DNA from: Agapetus fuscipes
Lineage: Eukaryota > Arthropoda > Insecta > Trichoptera > Glossosomatidae
DNA length: 64,000 nt
Direction of reading: 5' to 3'
Assembly (NCBI GenBank): GCA_951799405.1
Contig: OX637361.1
Span: 8,778,170-8,842,169 of the forward strand
Shown here: one piece after another, positions 1 through 9,366 of the stretch
How the letters are laid out: every line of letters starts with the position of its first letter
How positions within the stretch are numbered: position 1 is the first letter of the stretch
The notes under the pieces: model-generated
What the model saw: only the letters and a program-made list of their open reading frames with translations
What the model was told of the DNA's origin: nothing
The model's database searches: none
Translations under genes and position numbers: made by a program

Positions 1-127
1 GATTGTGTAGAATGCGATTCTTAAGACAATTGCATTTAAAAATTATCTATGAAAAAAATGGTAGATAAGCCAAACAAGCTATGACCTGACAAGTGTTTTT
101 TATGCCTGACGACTACATTGTCAGTCT
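1..127 (+). repeat. Dispersed repeat F, fragment
   Basis: The first ~110 bases resemble 6620-6720 and 35446-35560 (shared words GATTGTGTAGAAT, GATAAGCCAAACAAGC). In the 6.6-kb copy the sequence continues into a stretch homologous, in inverse orientation, to LINE-D at 5.9 kb, so F is probably LINE-D 3' coding or UTR sequence. No intact reading frame is seen. Confidence 0.45.
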
Positions 128-566
128 TTAATCTAAGTTGCAAAGATATATTACCATTTAAAGCTCATATAAAATGCATGTCCACAAACAAACACGTGTA
201 GTTCGCGCTTAAAAATGCTGAATGTGTACTGACAAAAAAATCCGAACCTCAAATGAACATAAACCCTACAACTTTTGCCGACCTTCCCTGGCATAGGGGT
301 GACATTGGCAAAGTGAACCATTGTATAACGTATGGGTGGTCAGCCTCATACCAACCTATAAGTCAAGGAATAAAAATAATAAATAACATTTAAGTATATA
401 AAAACAACAAAACCTGAAACAGAGATCTATACAAAAAAGTTAATATTCCCCTGTAAAAACAATGTAACATAAATTAATAAGCCAACAATACAAATCAACG
501 TTGCAGATTAGCCACCACTTCTTCCTGTCCTTACATACTTCTTTCATTTCATAAGAGAGTCAAGGC
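128..566 (-). mobile_element. LINE-A 3' end, 5'-truncated copy
   Basis: Minus-strand copy of the LINE-A terminal module (128-375) preceded on that strand by the LINE-A 3' UTR and the last ~20 codons of its ORF (about 500-566, matching the conserved KDRKKWRLICN end). Insertion of only the 3' end is typical of target-primed reverse transcription. Confidence 0.8.
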
Positions 567-627
567 GATAAAATATTAATTGAAAAATAAATAAATATTT
601 TGGATGTATTTATTCAGATATTTATTC

Positions 628-769
628 CATTTATTTATGTTCATTTGAGGTTTGGATTTTATTTGTAAGTACACATTCAGCATTTGTAAGCGCGAACTAC
701 ACGTGTTGGTTTGTGGGCATACATCTGAGAGCTTCAAATGTTTATCCTTGCAACTTAGATTATAGATTC
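628..769 (+). mobile_element. LINE-A terminal module, 3' half
   Basis: Plus-strand partial module running from the GTTCATTTGAGG block to the CAACTTAGATTATAGA tail. Together with the minus copy at 128-566 it forms an inverted pair. Confidence 0.75.
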
Positions 770-1115
770 AAAATTTTTCAAGAAACATGAAATACACCTA
801 TTTTACAAATAAAACCTGCTATATACATAATTAAAAGGGAATGGATGTACTTACCACTCTGAATGATGTCAATACACGTACACAATACATTAGGCAGCCT
901 CGTAGTTTAAAGGTGAATATCACTGATTTGGGACACGGTTCGATTTTTCATTGAGATCAGTAAATATTTTTTTAATTTGAATAGCAAACCGAACAAGTCC
1001 AATTGAGTCACAGCTTAATTTGAAGGTACTTTAAAAAAATAAGTATCAATTCAAGCGTATAAATTAAACAATTTTATAGAGTTCGAGTTTTCATCGTCAT
1101 CCTCAATTGTCGTGC

Positions 1116-1215
1116 AAAAAGAATGCCTCCTGAAGACGTTGGCTACGTCACTACTTCGCCAACAAAACGTTGAAAATAATTTAAATTATCCCATAACTGT
1201 TCGTTTAATATACAA
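1116..1215 (+). repeat. Dispersed repeat with GAAGACGTTGGCTACGT core
   Basis: The block GCCTCCTGAAGACGTTGGCT followed by an AACAAAACGTTGA-type word recurs at 49307-49400 and 50985-51080. The two GACGTT/AACGTC words can pair as a short stem. Family unknown. Confidence 0.5.
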
Positions 1216-2160
1216 AGAGTGAAATTTTAATCTTTAAATTTAATTATAATATTTTAAACCGCGGTAACTTCAGTTTGAATATTGTGATCACCTTATTTTA
1301 AAATCAGAAGTACCTATGTTCCAAATAGTTAGTTCCTCGTAATTTTTTTTCACACACACTGAATGAAAAACCTCAACTGAGAATTTTTCGATATTCTTAT
1401 TTTTTTACGTATTTTCAACCTTGACTTTTCGTGATGACTTGAAACATTTCATGTTTGCGTGAGTGTGTAATTTAAATGAACATAATTTCTTGATTGGTTT
1501 GAAGGGTACATACAGTGGAGAGCGCTTCTATTAGTTTCTGGAATGTTCTGTACATTAAATTTTACATCAAGGATTTCGTAATCAGGAAGCACTCATTATT
1601 TTTAGTAAGTACGTTTGTTATCATTTTTTTTTATATGAGAATAAATAAATTTAGTAGCTTATATAAATTGCTTGGCTCATTCGGCTAGCAAGTGTTTACC
1701 TAAACGACAGAAAAATTAAATTTGTAACTATGTATGTATCTTAACAAAAAAAACAGCTAAACTTTGATTTTTTTTTAAATGTTTTTAAAAAGTATGTGTA
1801 TTTAAATCCCAAGTGATATTATTCTCAAACAGCAAAGACATGGCTCATCCGCGGCCTATAAAAATTTTCTATATAAAAAACGACGATCCGTAGATCAGTG
1901 TTGGATCAAATGTTTTGTGAATAACACTGAAAGAAATTATAGAGGCTCAATTATAGAGGAATTTATTTTTAGAGGTAACGGTGCAGCTTTACGCCAACCA
2001 CTTTATTTAGAGTGGAGATTTCTCCGCTCCTGTGCTTTAACTGTGAAAATAAATAGCCACAAAATGTAATTTATGGAGCAAAAGAATGAAGCATGAATTT
2101 GCAATGTGTTGAGCTCAGTTAAAAGGGAGTAGTTTTATTTCTATTTCATGATTGCAATAT
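1216..2160. other. AT-rich intergenic DNA
   Basis: No coding region is supported. A SINE-B-like fragment lies near 1985-2040 (ACGCCAACCACTTTATTTAGA, then a CTCCGCTCC block). A stretch at 1840-1935 loosely resembles 16880-16985. The rest is AT-rich without recognised structure. Confidence 0.4.
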
Positions 2161-2164
2161 CGGG

Positions 2165-2490
2165 AAGAATTCAAAAGAACCTTAAATTAAAAAGAAATTA
2201 CAATGGAGGAGACACATCCAAGACATTTTTTTTTTAATAGATTTGTGAAGAGGAATGCAATTCACCAACCTATTCTGCCTGGCCAGAAACAGGTATTAAT
2301 ATCATCAATTAATAATTCATTATTGTTTATTTTAATGAATTATTAATTAATAATTACCCAATAACATCTGTTGAACCAGGATCAAAGTTACGGTCAAATG
2401 ACCCAGGCGGGATCGAACCAACGTTGTTCTATTCCAAACACGCTAGAAAGATCAGCTCACTTGGCCCCCTCGGCCATAACACCGACATTT
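2165..2490 (-). mobile_element. SINE-C (tRNA-headed SINE)
   Basis: On the minus strand it starts with a tRNA-like head (GGCCGAGGGGGCCAAGTGAG, with a B-box-like GGTTCGATCCC) and ends with CTGGCCAGGCAGAATAGGTT, GAATTGCATTCCTCTTC and an A-rich tail. Other copies: 20995-21560 (split by LINE-A), 62265-62501, and partial ones at 37035-37160 and about 39050-39120. Confidence 0.65.
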
Positions 2491-2572
2491 ATGGTAATCC
2501 TGTCCTGTGTAAGTCCTCTGTACAAATTGTATTTCCGACCCACTAAAGTCTTCTTGAGGCCAACGTGGAAGC

Positions 2573-2672
2573 CTTGGGGGTAAAGAGACTATGGAGAGAA
2601 GCAGCACAAGACAGAGAGTCTTGGAAAGTTTTGGTGTAGGAGGCCGTGAGTCTTATAGGATTAAGTAAAAGT
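2573..2672 (+). mobile_element. RTE-like LINE C-terminal fragment (plus strand)
   Basis: Translates to a WREAAQDRESWKVLV-like segment, which resembles the extreme C-terminus of RTE-type reverse transcriptase proteins (W..A.DR..W). It is followed by a CTT-rich simple repeat and then by an opposite-strand RTE fragment. Short and degenerate. Confidence 0.5.
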
Positions 2673-2689
2673 AAATAAGATTATTCTTC

Positions 2690-3175
2690 TTATTCTTCTT
2701 TCTCAGCCTTTCTCAGTCCACTCCTGGACGAAGGCCTCCTCCAATCCACTTCAATCCTGTCCATCGGCTGGTGTGTTCAGCCATCCTCAGCCTGCAGTTC
2801 TCCTGATGTCGTCCAGAACCAGTGCGTCTAAGGATCTCCTGGTTTGAAACCCTGTCTCTGAGACTGATTCCCAGCATCCTCCTTTCAATGGCTCTTTGGC
2901 ACGTTTTCAGTCTGTTGGCGCTATACTGAGTGAGTTCTCTTTTTTCCAAGCCATAGGTGGATATTGGAATCAGCATGACTCAAATACCTTGCGTTTCTGG
3001 TTAACAGGCATTTTCGTGTCATTGAGGATATAACTTAAATTTCCAAAAGCTGCCCATGTCGTTGCTATCCTCCTGGTTATTTCAGGTGCTTGATTTTCTT
3101 TACCTAATTTTGTATTGTGACCACGATAAATATAGTGGTCAACAACTTCTGAGGTTTAATTTTCAAACGAAGTTT
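2690..3175 (-). pseudogene. RTE-like LINE reverse transcriptase remnant
   Basis: The minus strand encodes, with stops and frame changes, a segment like ITRRIATTWAAFGNLSYIL, then KRKVFESC, then a STYGLEKRELTQYSANRLKT stretch and a RAIERRMLGISLRDRVSN block (2713-2976). These follow the order of the thumb and C-terminal region of RTE-type LINE proteins (a LTYGSETW motif, then AMERSMLGISLRDR). It is not LINE-A, whose equivalent motif is LMYGSEAWTV. The frame is broken near 2970, so this is a dead fragment. Confidence 0.75.
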
Positions 3176-3179
3176 AGTA

Positions 3180-4065
3180 AGATTATTAAACATTTAAATT
3201 AATAACAAACATCCATCATTGTTGTGTGAAAATGGCAGATAAAATTGCATAACATTGACACGATGTGGCAAGTTGCGAGATGATAAACCGCAAGTGCTTT
3301 GAGCGCAGGAAAAATATTTGGTTTGCCCTGTGACCCCAGTAATTATTGTTGTTGCATGAATCAAAGTAAATTGTTGTTACTTTGACATTACGTGAGACTT
3401 AACTGCACATTGAGTTAAAATAAAGAGGAGTAGAACTTAGCTTACGAAATTGATACATACTTTGGAGTACAGCTGCTGTCCCCATTCCTGTCAAAAACAA
3501 CAATTAAAATAAAAATCATAGTCTAACAAGTGTAATCCTGTATTTTCTTGCTTTTTTCATTATGTTTTTGGAAATCTAACAATTAAGTAGGTACATCAAG
3601 TTTTACACTTTCATGGTCGGTTTTAACCAATAATTAATTACACATGCCGTAATATCTTTTATAATGTCTTTTACGTTTTAAAATTTACAAAATTACTGAT
3701 CAAAAGATTTACAACGCATGCGCAAAATGTTCGAGCTGGAATAAATATCAAGGCTGCCAACATTCTGGAAATGTTTCATCTAACATTTTAGGAATACCTA
3801 CAACTAAATGACACAGTGAGGATGTTTATTCTCCTTTTTACGAAATACCATTTTCGTAAGTAAGTTGAAACAGATTATATCCCTAATTTACATTTTCGTT
3901 AAAATAATTTCTAGTCCACAGATATCATAAGTCAATGTAACTAACTACATAACATAACGCTTCATCTATAAACGACGTTTAGCTTTATGAATATGGTTGA
4001 GCCTTAGTAAAAGCCAATAAAGTTGCAGTAATTTTCAATTAAACCGACTTTATCTATAATTTTTG
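3180..4065. other. AT-rich DNA without recognised features
   Basis: No ORF, RNA gene or clear repeat could be supported on either strand. Confidence 0.4.
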
Positions 4066-4312
4066 ATCTATGTATGTTGCAAAGGTATATTGTCATTTAA
4101 GGCTCTTTTTTAATACATACCCAAAAGCAGGCACATGTAGATTCACGCTTGCACATACTGCATGTGTGCATACAAAATAAACCAAACCTCACATGAACAT
4201 GAACATAAACTCCTGCCGCCTTTCCCTTAAACGGGGAGTAGCATTGGCAGATGTGAACCAAATTTTTAAAGCATGGGAGGTCAGTCTCACACCAATCTAT
4301 TAGTCAAGGAAC
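4066..4312 (-). mobile_element. LINE-A terminal module
   Basis: Minus-strand module from the tail (TGTTGCAAAGGTATATTG) to its start point (TATTAGTCAAGGAAC). It is diverged from the LINE-A reference copy and so probably old. The flanking 4313-4900 is AT-rich with nothing recognised. Confidence 0.75.
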
Positions 4313-4904
4313 GAGATTATTATGCAATAATATGTTTAAATTATAAACGACGCTTGGCTTTATAAATAAGCTTTACCCATAGTAATGACCCATAAAGCTG
4401 TAGTAATATTATATAAAACAGGCTTTTAACGGAAAATAGTCGGCTTTAAAATCAGGATGAACCTTTGTTAACTTACCCATGTAAATTGAATTATTATTTT
4501 AGTAGGATGCACTGAACTTTGTATTATTTAAAAGCTGAATATTGTTGAGGGGAAAAAATACATGATAAAAAATTGTAACTAAAATGAATCCGTGGATGCG
4601 ATTGGATACAAACTTAAAAACATGTTATTTAGTTTTGAGGTGTTTGCATAGATGGCTCTTTCTTAGAAAAACTTTTTTTATTAAATTGTTAAAAACGAGA
4701 ATTATATTTATGTCTTAAAAAATAATAGTGACTGGTTGGTTATAATTAATTAATGTTTATTTTTAAAGATATTCACATCTAACTTTTATATGAATTGAAG
4801 AGAAAGATAGACAATTTTGGAGTTTTTCTGAAAAATGAAATGAATACTTAAATCATAATTTTTAAGAAAAATAAACACTTTTTGCAAGAAAACTATACGC
4901 AACG

Positions 4905-5158
4905 CAACGCAACTAAGCTATACACATAGTGTAACTTCTTGCCTGCGTTATCCCCGAAGGCGTCGCATGTGGCGATTCGGGACCTATTTATTTTTACGGG
5001 TAAGGGGGCCGGCCTCACACCAACTACTTTCAGTTGAAGTGGGGGTTTCCCAGCTCCCGGGGGCCTGGTTCTCATTTCTTCTGAAGGCTGAGTAAACCTT
5101 GAGATCGAACCCTTGCTCTCGACATGGAATGCAAGCATTCTACCAATTAATGGGTAGG
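4905..5158 (-). mobile_element. SINE-B (tRNA-headed SINE)
   Basis: On the minus strand it begins with a tRNA-like head (TGGTAGAATGCTTGCATTCC, then a B-box-like GGGTTCGATCTC), passes through GAAGTGGGGGTTTCCCAGCT (reverse sense) and ends near GTTACACTATGTGTATAGCT. Better copies lie at 29703-29965, 41805-42135 and 60140-60345. Confidence 0.7.
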
Positions 5159-5339
5159 GAATAGGTAAGGGGTTAGACACTTAATTTCCACAAGTTCACT
5201 ATTTGTGCGGCCAAATAAAATGGGCAACAAAACAAATTATCGGTCGTTGGGGGGTTGAAAAAATTCCCCGCAAAAACTCTGTCGACGGGAGGGGGGGGGG
5301 GAGGATTTCGGCACACAATTTTCAAAAAAAAAATCGACG

Positions 5340-5434
5340 GCTGGAGCATAGATGATTACTTATTGCGCAATAACTATTGATGTCGTCGCGAGCCAGATGA
5401 AAGGCTTACGCGGGCCGTATGTTGGACAGGCCTG
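5340..5434 (+). mobile_element. Partial hAT-type MITE
   Basis: Matches the right part of the element at 58416-58570 (TATTGCGCAATAACTA, GATGTCGTCGCG, GCCGTATGTTGGACAGGCCTG) and ends with the same CCTG terminus. The left end is missing. A G-homopolymer lies just upstream (about 5290-5304). Confidence 0.6.
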
Positions 5435-5639
5435 CACTAAGCAATGTATAGTTCTGTAATTAAAAAGAAAAAAATACATCCAAAATATAGCACGCCCGAA
5501 AAAAACGCTAAAAATGTGAAAACATCGTGTTTTTTTAAATAATTTTTTGTGGTGACAATTTTTAAGTTATATATTTTGTTGAAACTTTATAATTACGATA
5601 ATAAATTAATAAACAAACTAGATTTTTTTCATTACTGTC

Positions 5640-5695
5640 CCTCTTTTGCTAAGACCATTAAGTGTAAGAAAAAAAATCAGCAGATTTAGGGTATA
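5640..5695 (-). mobile_element. Palindromic MITE P1, partial copy
   Basis: In reverse complement this matches the central part of the P1 copy at 46059-46295, including the extra block ACACTTTATGGTCTTAGCAA that the 32981-33194 copy lacks. Confidence 0.5.
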
Positions 5696-5711
5696 AAGTG
5701 CTCTTGATTTC

Positions 5712-5968
5712 TTGATGATTTAATATAGCGCCGTTTCGTCAAGATTGTCACTCCAAGGGCGCTTTCTGTGCTATCGCGGCGAAGTAGTGTGTCTCGAGGG
5801 ATGGCTTGAAGTTTTTCCTGGATTTCGATGCTCGAATTTCTGGTGGCAGCTGGTTCCACGAAGAGGGACCGCAACAGCAAACGCACGATTTCCGAACACA
5901 GTGCGCTGCCTTAGTTCTTGTTTATCGTATACGCCATTGAGAAAATTGTACATGAGCAATGTTTGCAT
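5712..5968 (-). pseudogene. LINE-D (CR1-like) 3' end remnant
   Basis: The minus strand encodes RQRTVFGNRAFAVAVP followed by a scrambled tail, then the 3' end (CGCCCTTGGAGTGACAATCT, ACGGCGCTATA). The motif corresponds to the GDRAF.+AGP..WN C-terminus of CR1/L2-type LINE proteins. The 59.2-59.43 kb segment carries the same end on the plus strand (VNTVFGECAFAVAGPLTWN). Confidence 0.65.
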
Positions 5969-5999
5969 GTATACTGGACCAATGTGTCTTATGAAAACA

Positions 6000-6560
6000 A
6001 GAAATTATTTAAAAAATATTTAAAAATATTTTTTATTTTATACCAAATATTCAAACTAGACAAAGATATCTCTACCACCCTGTAGTTGCATCGACCACGC
6101 ATTATCATAATTGCTCCATAAATCGAATCCAACGCTTGGGCAATACCTATCTAAGTGTCGGTCAACATTGCAATAATATTAATATGTACAAGTTGGCACT
6201 TAATAAATATTTTATTAAATATTTTATTAATGATATTTGATGGTTTTTGCAGTTTTAATTTTAATATGTTTTTGCTTTGTTTCTAACCTTCTGTTTATAT
6301 ACATACAGGTTTATTTTTTCTTTTCTTTTCTTGGTTATTTTTTTTGTTTTTTACTGCAATGTTTCATATATATATATTTTTTGTATTTTATTGCTTTTTA
6401 TTGTTTTTCATATATTTTTTTTCTTGTATTTTATTGTTTTATTTTATTTTTTCGCAGTTTTGTATAAACTCACTTAACATGTACTTTTTTGTAAAAGGCT
6501 TATGCCGTAAATAAATAAATAATTAAATAAATATTCACTGGTAATTACGAGTGAAAAGTT
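6000..6560. repeat. T-rich low-complexity tract, possibly a LINE 3' UTR
   Basis: Long T-rich stretch ending in an AAATAAATAAATAATTAAAT run. Its composition and ending resemble the UTR after the Jockey-like LINE at 22860-23285, so it may be the 3' UTR of a similar element. The apparent ORFs of F, L, I and Y residues here are composition artefacts. Confidence 0.4.
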
Positions 6561-6562
6561 AC

Positions 6563-6590
6563 TCCAGAAAAAAAAAAAAAAAAAAAAAAA
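6563..6590 (+). repeat. Poly-A tract
   Basis: Homopolymer of about 22 A after CTCCAG; probably the tail of a retroposed sequence. Confidence 0.6.
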
Positions 6591-6725
6591 GAACTCTCAC
6601 ATTATCGAGTTTTACGGTTTTTCTTAGCTCAGATTGTGTAGAATTTGATTCATAAGACAACTGCATGAAATAGTCATATTTGACAAGATTGGCGTATACG
6701 ATAAACAAGAACTGGAGGAGCGAGT
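6591..6725 (+). repeat. Dispersed repeat F / LINE-D-related fragment
   Basis: Shares CTCTCACATTATCGAGTTTT and CTCAGATTGTGTAGAA with 35.4 kb and 1-110. Its end, GGCGTATACGATAAACAAGA at 6692-6711, is the reverse complement of 5915-5936 in LINE-D, so LINE-D-derived pieces face each other across 6.0-6.6 kb. Confidence 0.5.
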
Positions 6726-6746
6726 GGTTAGTCTCCTGGGCTCGCA

Positions 6747-6898
6747 GTCTCATCACCACGGTAGATCGTACCTACCGAATATCGGTCATATTTGTATGCA
6801 AACCTATCAATCCAAGATGGCCGCAAGTGAACAGCTGATTAGTCTTCATACAAATATTACTGATATTCGGTAGGTAAGAACTACCGTGGTGATGAGAC
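6747..6898. mobile_element. Palindromic MITE P2 (152 bp)
   Basis: Ends are inverted copies: GTCTCATCACCACGGTAG at the left and CTACCGTGGTGATGAGAC at the right, with further pairing through the CCGAATATCGGT and ATATTTGTATG blocks. The centre contains CCAAGATGGCCGCAAGTGAA. A half copy lies at 43286-43395. No coding capacity, so a non-autonomous DNA transposon or foldback element is likely. Confidence 0.7.
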
Positions 6899-7021
6899 TT
6901 CCAGCCCTAAAGGGCTCGTTCACCAACGTTTTGGAGCCCCTCTCTGCCGAGCGCAGCGTCAGTATCTTTTTCTGTATCGACTTCTTTTCAAGGTTCTGTA
7001 GTTTTTATATACTTAGATTTT

Positions 7022-7285
7022 TATTCCTTGACTGATAGGTTGGTATGCGACTGACCACCCATACTGTAAAAAATGGTTCACTTTGCCAATGTCACCCCTG
7101 CTTCAGGGAAGGTTGGCAAGAGTTGCAGGGCTTTTGTTCATTTGAGATTGGGTTTTTTATATTGTAGGTCCACATGCGGCATGTGTAAGCGCGAAATTGT
7201 GCATGTCTGGTTGTGGGAATGCATTTAATATGAATCTCAAATGATACATGTCTTTGCAGCTTAGATTTAGATTTAGATTTAGATG
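7022..7285 (+). mobile_element. LINE-A terminal module, TTTAGA-tail subtype
   Basis: Begins at ATTCCTTGACTGATAGGTTG and ends in (GATTTA)n. It differs from the reference tail (TTATAGA) and belongs with the copies at 18150, 37190, 52200 and 56098. Confidence 0.8.
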
Positions 7286-7297
7286 TTATTTATTATT

Positions 7298-7406
7298 TGT
7301 ATTCCTTGACTTATAGACTTTTTAAGGATGACTACCAAAACTGTAAAACATGATTCAATTTGCCAATGTTACCTCTGTTTTTAGGGAACGTTAGCAAAAG
7401 TTGCGC
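7298..7406 (+). mobile_element. LINE-A terminal module, 5' half only
   Basis: Starts TTCCTTGACTTATAGA and stops after GCAAAAGTTGCG, where a different LINE fragment begins. Confidence 0.6.
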
Positions 7407-7575
7407 ACTATATGTACTTCGGTCACATTATAAGAAATGAGAAGTACCGTCGCCTTCATCTTTACATTCAGGGTAAAATTGAGGGGAGAAGATCTCAGGG
7501 ACGCCGAAGGACATCGTGGCTGAAAAACTTGCGAGAGTGGTTCGGCAGAAGCACCAAGTCTCTGTTTTGAGCCGC
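7407..7575 (+). pseudogene. RTE-like LINE C-terminal fragment (second type)
   Basis: Encodes YFGHIIRNEKYRRLHLYIQG then KIEGRRSQGRRRTSWLKNLR and EWFGRSTKSLF before a stop. GH..R.EKY....L..GKIEG+R..GRRR.SWL.NLR.W+G is the usual C-terminus of a common arthropod RTE-type LINE, distinct from LINE-A. It is flanked on both sides by LINE-A pieces. Confidence 0.75.
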
Positions 7576-7611
7576 AGCATCTAAAGTCAAAATAGTCATG
7601 ATGACCGAGAA

Positions 7612-8146
7612 AGATATGGATGGACCAAATTTTTGAAATAGCGAGTGAATGGGATATCCAGAGTCATAATAAAAGGAGAGCTTGTATGAAAAAGGTTATG
7701 ACTCTGGATGAAATGAAAGAAGTATGCAAGGACAGGAAGAAGTGGCGGCTTATCTGCAATGCTGATTTGTAATGTTGATTTATTAGTTTGCTGCATTTTT
7801 TGCATAATAAATTTTTGACTTTTTTTGTATGGATTTATTTTTTAAGGTTTTGTTGTTTTTTTTTTTTATACTTACTTAAATGTTATTTATTACTCGTATT
7901 CCTTGACTTATAGGTTGGTATGAGGCTGACCACCCATACTGTAACAAATGGTTCACTTTGCCAATGTCACCCCTGTTTCAGGGAATGTCGGCAAGAGTTG
8001 CAGGGCTTATGTTCATTTGAGTTTGGATTTTATTTGTAAGTACACAATCAGCCTTTGTAAGCGCGAACTACACGTGTTTGTTTGTGGGCATACTTCTGAG
8101 AGCTTTGAATGAATATATCCTTGCAACTTAGATTATAGATTATAGA
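7612..8146 (+). mobile_element. LINE-A 3' end, 5'-truncated
   Basis: Matches the last ~55 codons of the LINE-A ORF (MDQIFEIASEWDIQSHNKRR-like, then MKKVMTLDEMKEVCKDRKKW), the 3' UTR and the module with a GATTATA tail. It is followed by an RTE-type 3' fragment (CGATCTTCGATAGAAGTGGC) and another partial module to about 8290. Confidence 0.85.
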
Positions 8147-8299
8147 TCGCCGATCTTCGATAGAAGTGGCACAAAAAGAAGAAGAGGAAGAAGCAAGAGT
8201 TGCAGGGCTTTAATTCATTTATTTTGTGTGAGTAAGCGCGAACTTAAAGAGGTCTGCTTGTATAGTATACATTTATACAAATTCGATATGGTAGGTATA

Positions 8300-9343
8300 T
8301 TTAAGTTATGAAATAATCAAGTGTAATGTATTTCTTGTGTGTTTTTATTTACAATATTTTTTTACATTAATGGTACGATTGTCTGCAGTTGGTAACTTAA
8401 AAACTTATTGTTTTAAAATAACATAGGAAAGATTATATCTAAAAGTGTCTACTTACCAGTACATACAAATTGGCACATCTTTTTATAAACTTATTAAATA
8501 TGAAATAATACATATACATACATACAATATGTAAGGTAAATCGTGCAAAAAAAAAAACAAAAAATATAATAAATGCAAATAAATAAATATAGTATAATTC
8601 ATAAAAAACTTTATAAAAGTAAAAAAAAAAACGATAAAAATAAACGCATCTTTTTAAAAGATACGAGAACGTGAGAACGTAAAAATATAAAAAAGTACAT
8701 TGTGTTTATAAAACAAGTGCATTCTTAAAAAGTGAAAAAATATATACGGAACAAAAGTTCAATGTGTAAGGATAATACAAATGTGAGTTTATTCAAATGA
8801 GAAAATGGTGAATACATGTTTTATTCTCTACTTATTAATTCTAAAAATTAACAGTAGAAACATAAGTGATGTATTTTTTTTAAATTATTGTAGATTCTCC
8901 GGCGAGGTTCTGGTAGCTTTTTCGACACAAAATAGAACCTAAAGAAAGACAATGTATTCTTAAATCCAATTTCACATACAAACTTTGTCAATTGTTATAA
9001 AATGTACATAATGAAAAATTTTGAAAGATAATATTGACGTGATTTAACTTCCTCTATATAGGTTAGAATGAACAAATAACATCTTATGTACACACTGAGA
9101 GAACTTAAAATCACTATTGCTGACCACCAATATTGCCAATTAATGTAGGTTCACTTTTGCTGACATATAATATTCAATTGAAGTACAAGTTCGTTGAATG
9201 TGTAAGCGCTAACTTACACATCCTTGCCTAGCACCTAATGGCACTTACCTGAAATTTGCATATAAATTTGCAATTAATGTTACAGAAGATCTTTCTATGG
9301 GTTTCTTTTTTGTATCCTTATGTAGGTGGGTGCAACCGATTTT
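8300..9343. other. AT-rich DNA downstream of cuticle gene 1
   Basis: A-rich, low-complexity sequence around 8540-8720. No ORF or repeat family could be supported. On the minus strand it lies 3' of cuticle gene 1 and may hold its 3' UTR. Confidence 0.4.
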
Positions 9344-9349
9344 TTTATT
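9344..9349 (-). promoter_or_regulatory. Possible poly(A) signal of cuticle gene 1
   Basis: AATAAA on the minus strand, 18 nt after the stop codon. This is close for a functional signal. Another AATAAA lies near 8820. Confidence 0.35.
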
Positions 9350-9366
9350 GCTTTTTCTATGTTCTT

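Noticed and set aside
6237..6477. Membrane-protein-like ORFs rich in Phe, Leu, Ile and Tyr
   Set aside because: Low-complexity T-rich DNA. Overlapping frames give the same composition, as at 22925-23110.
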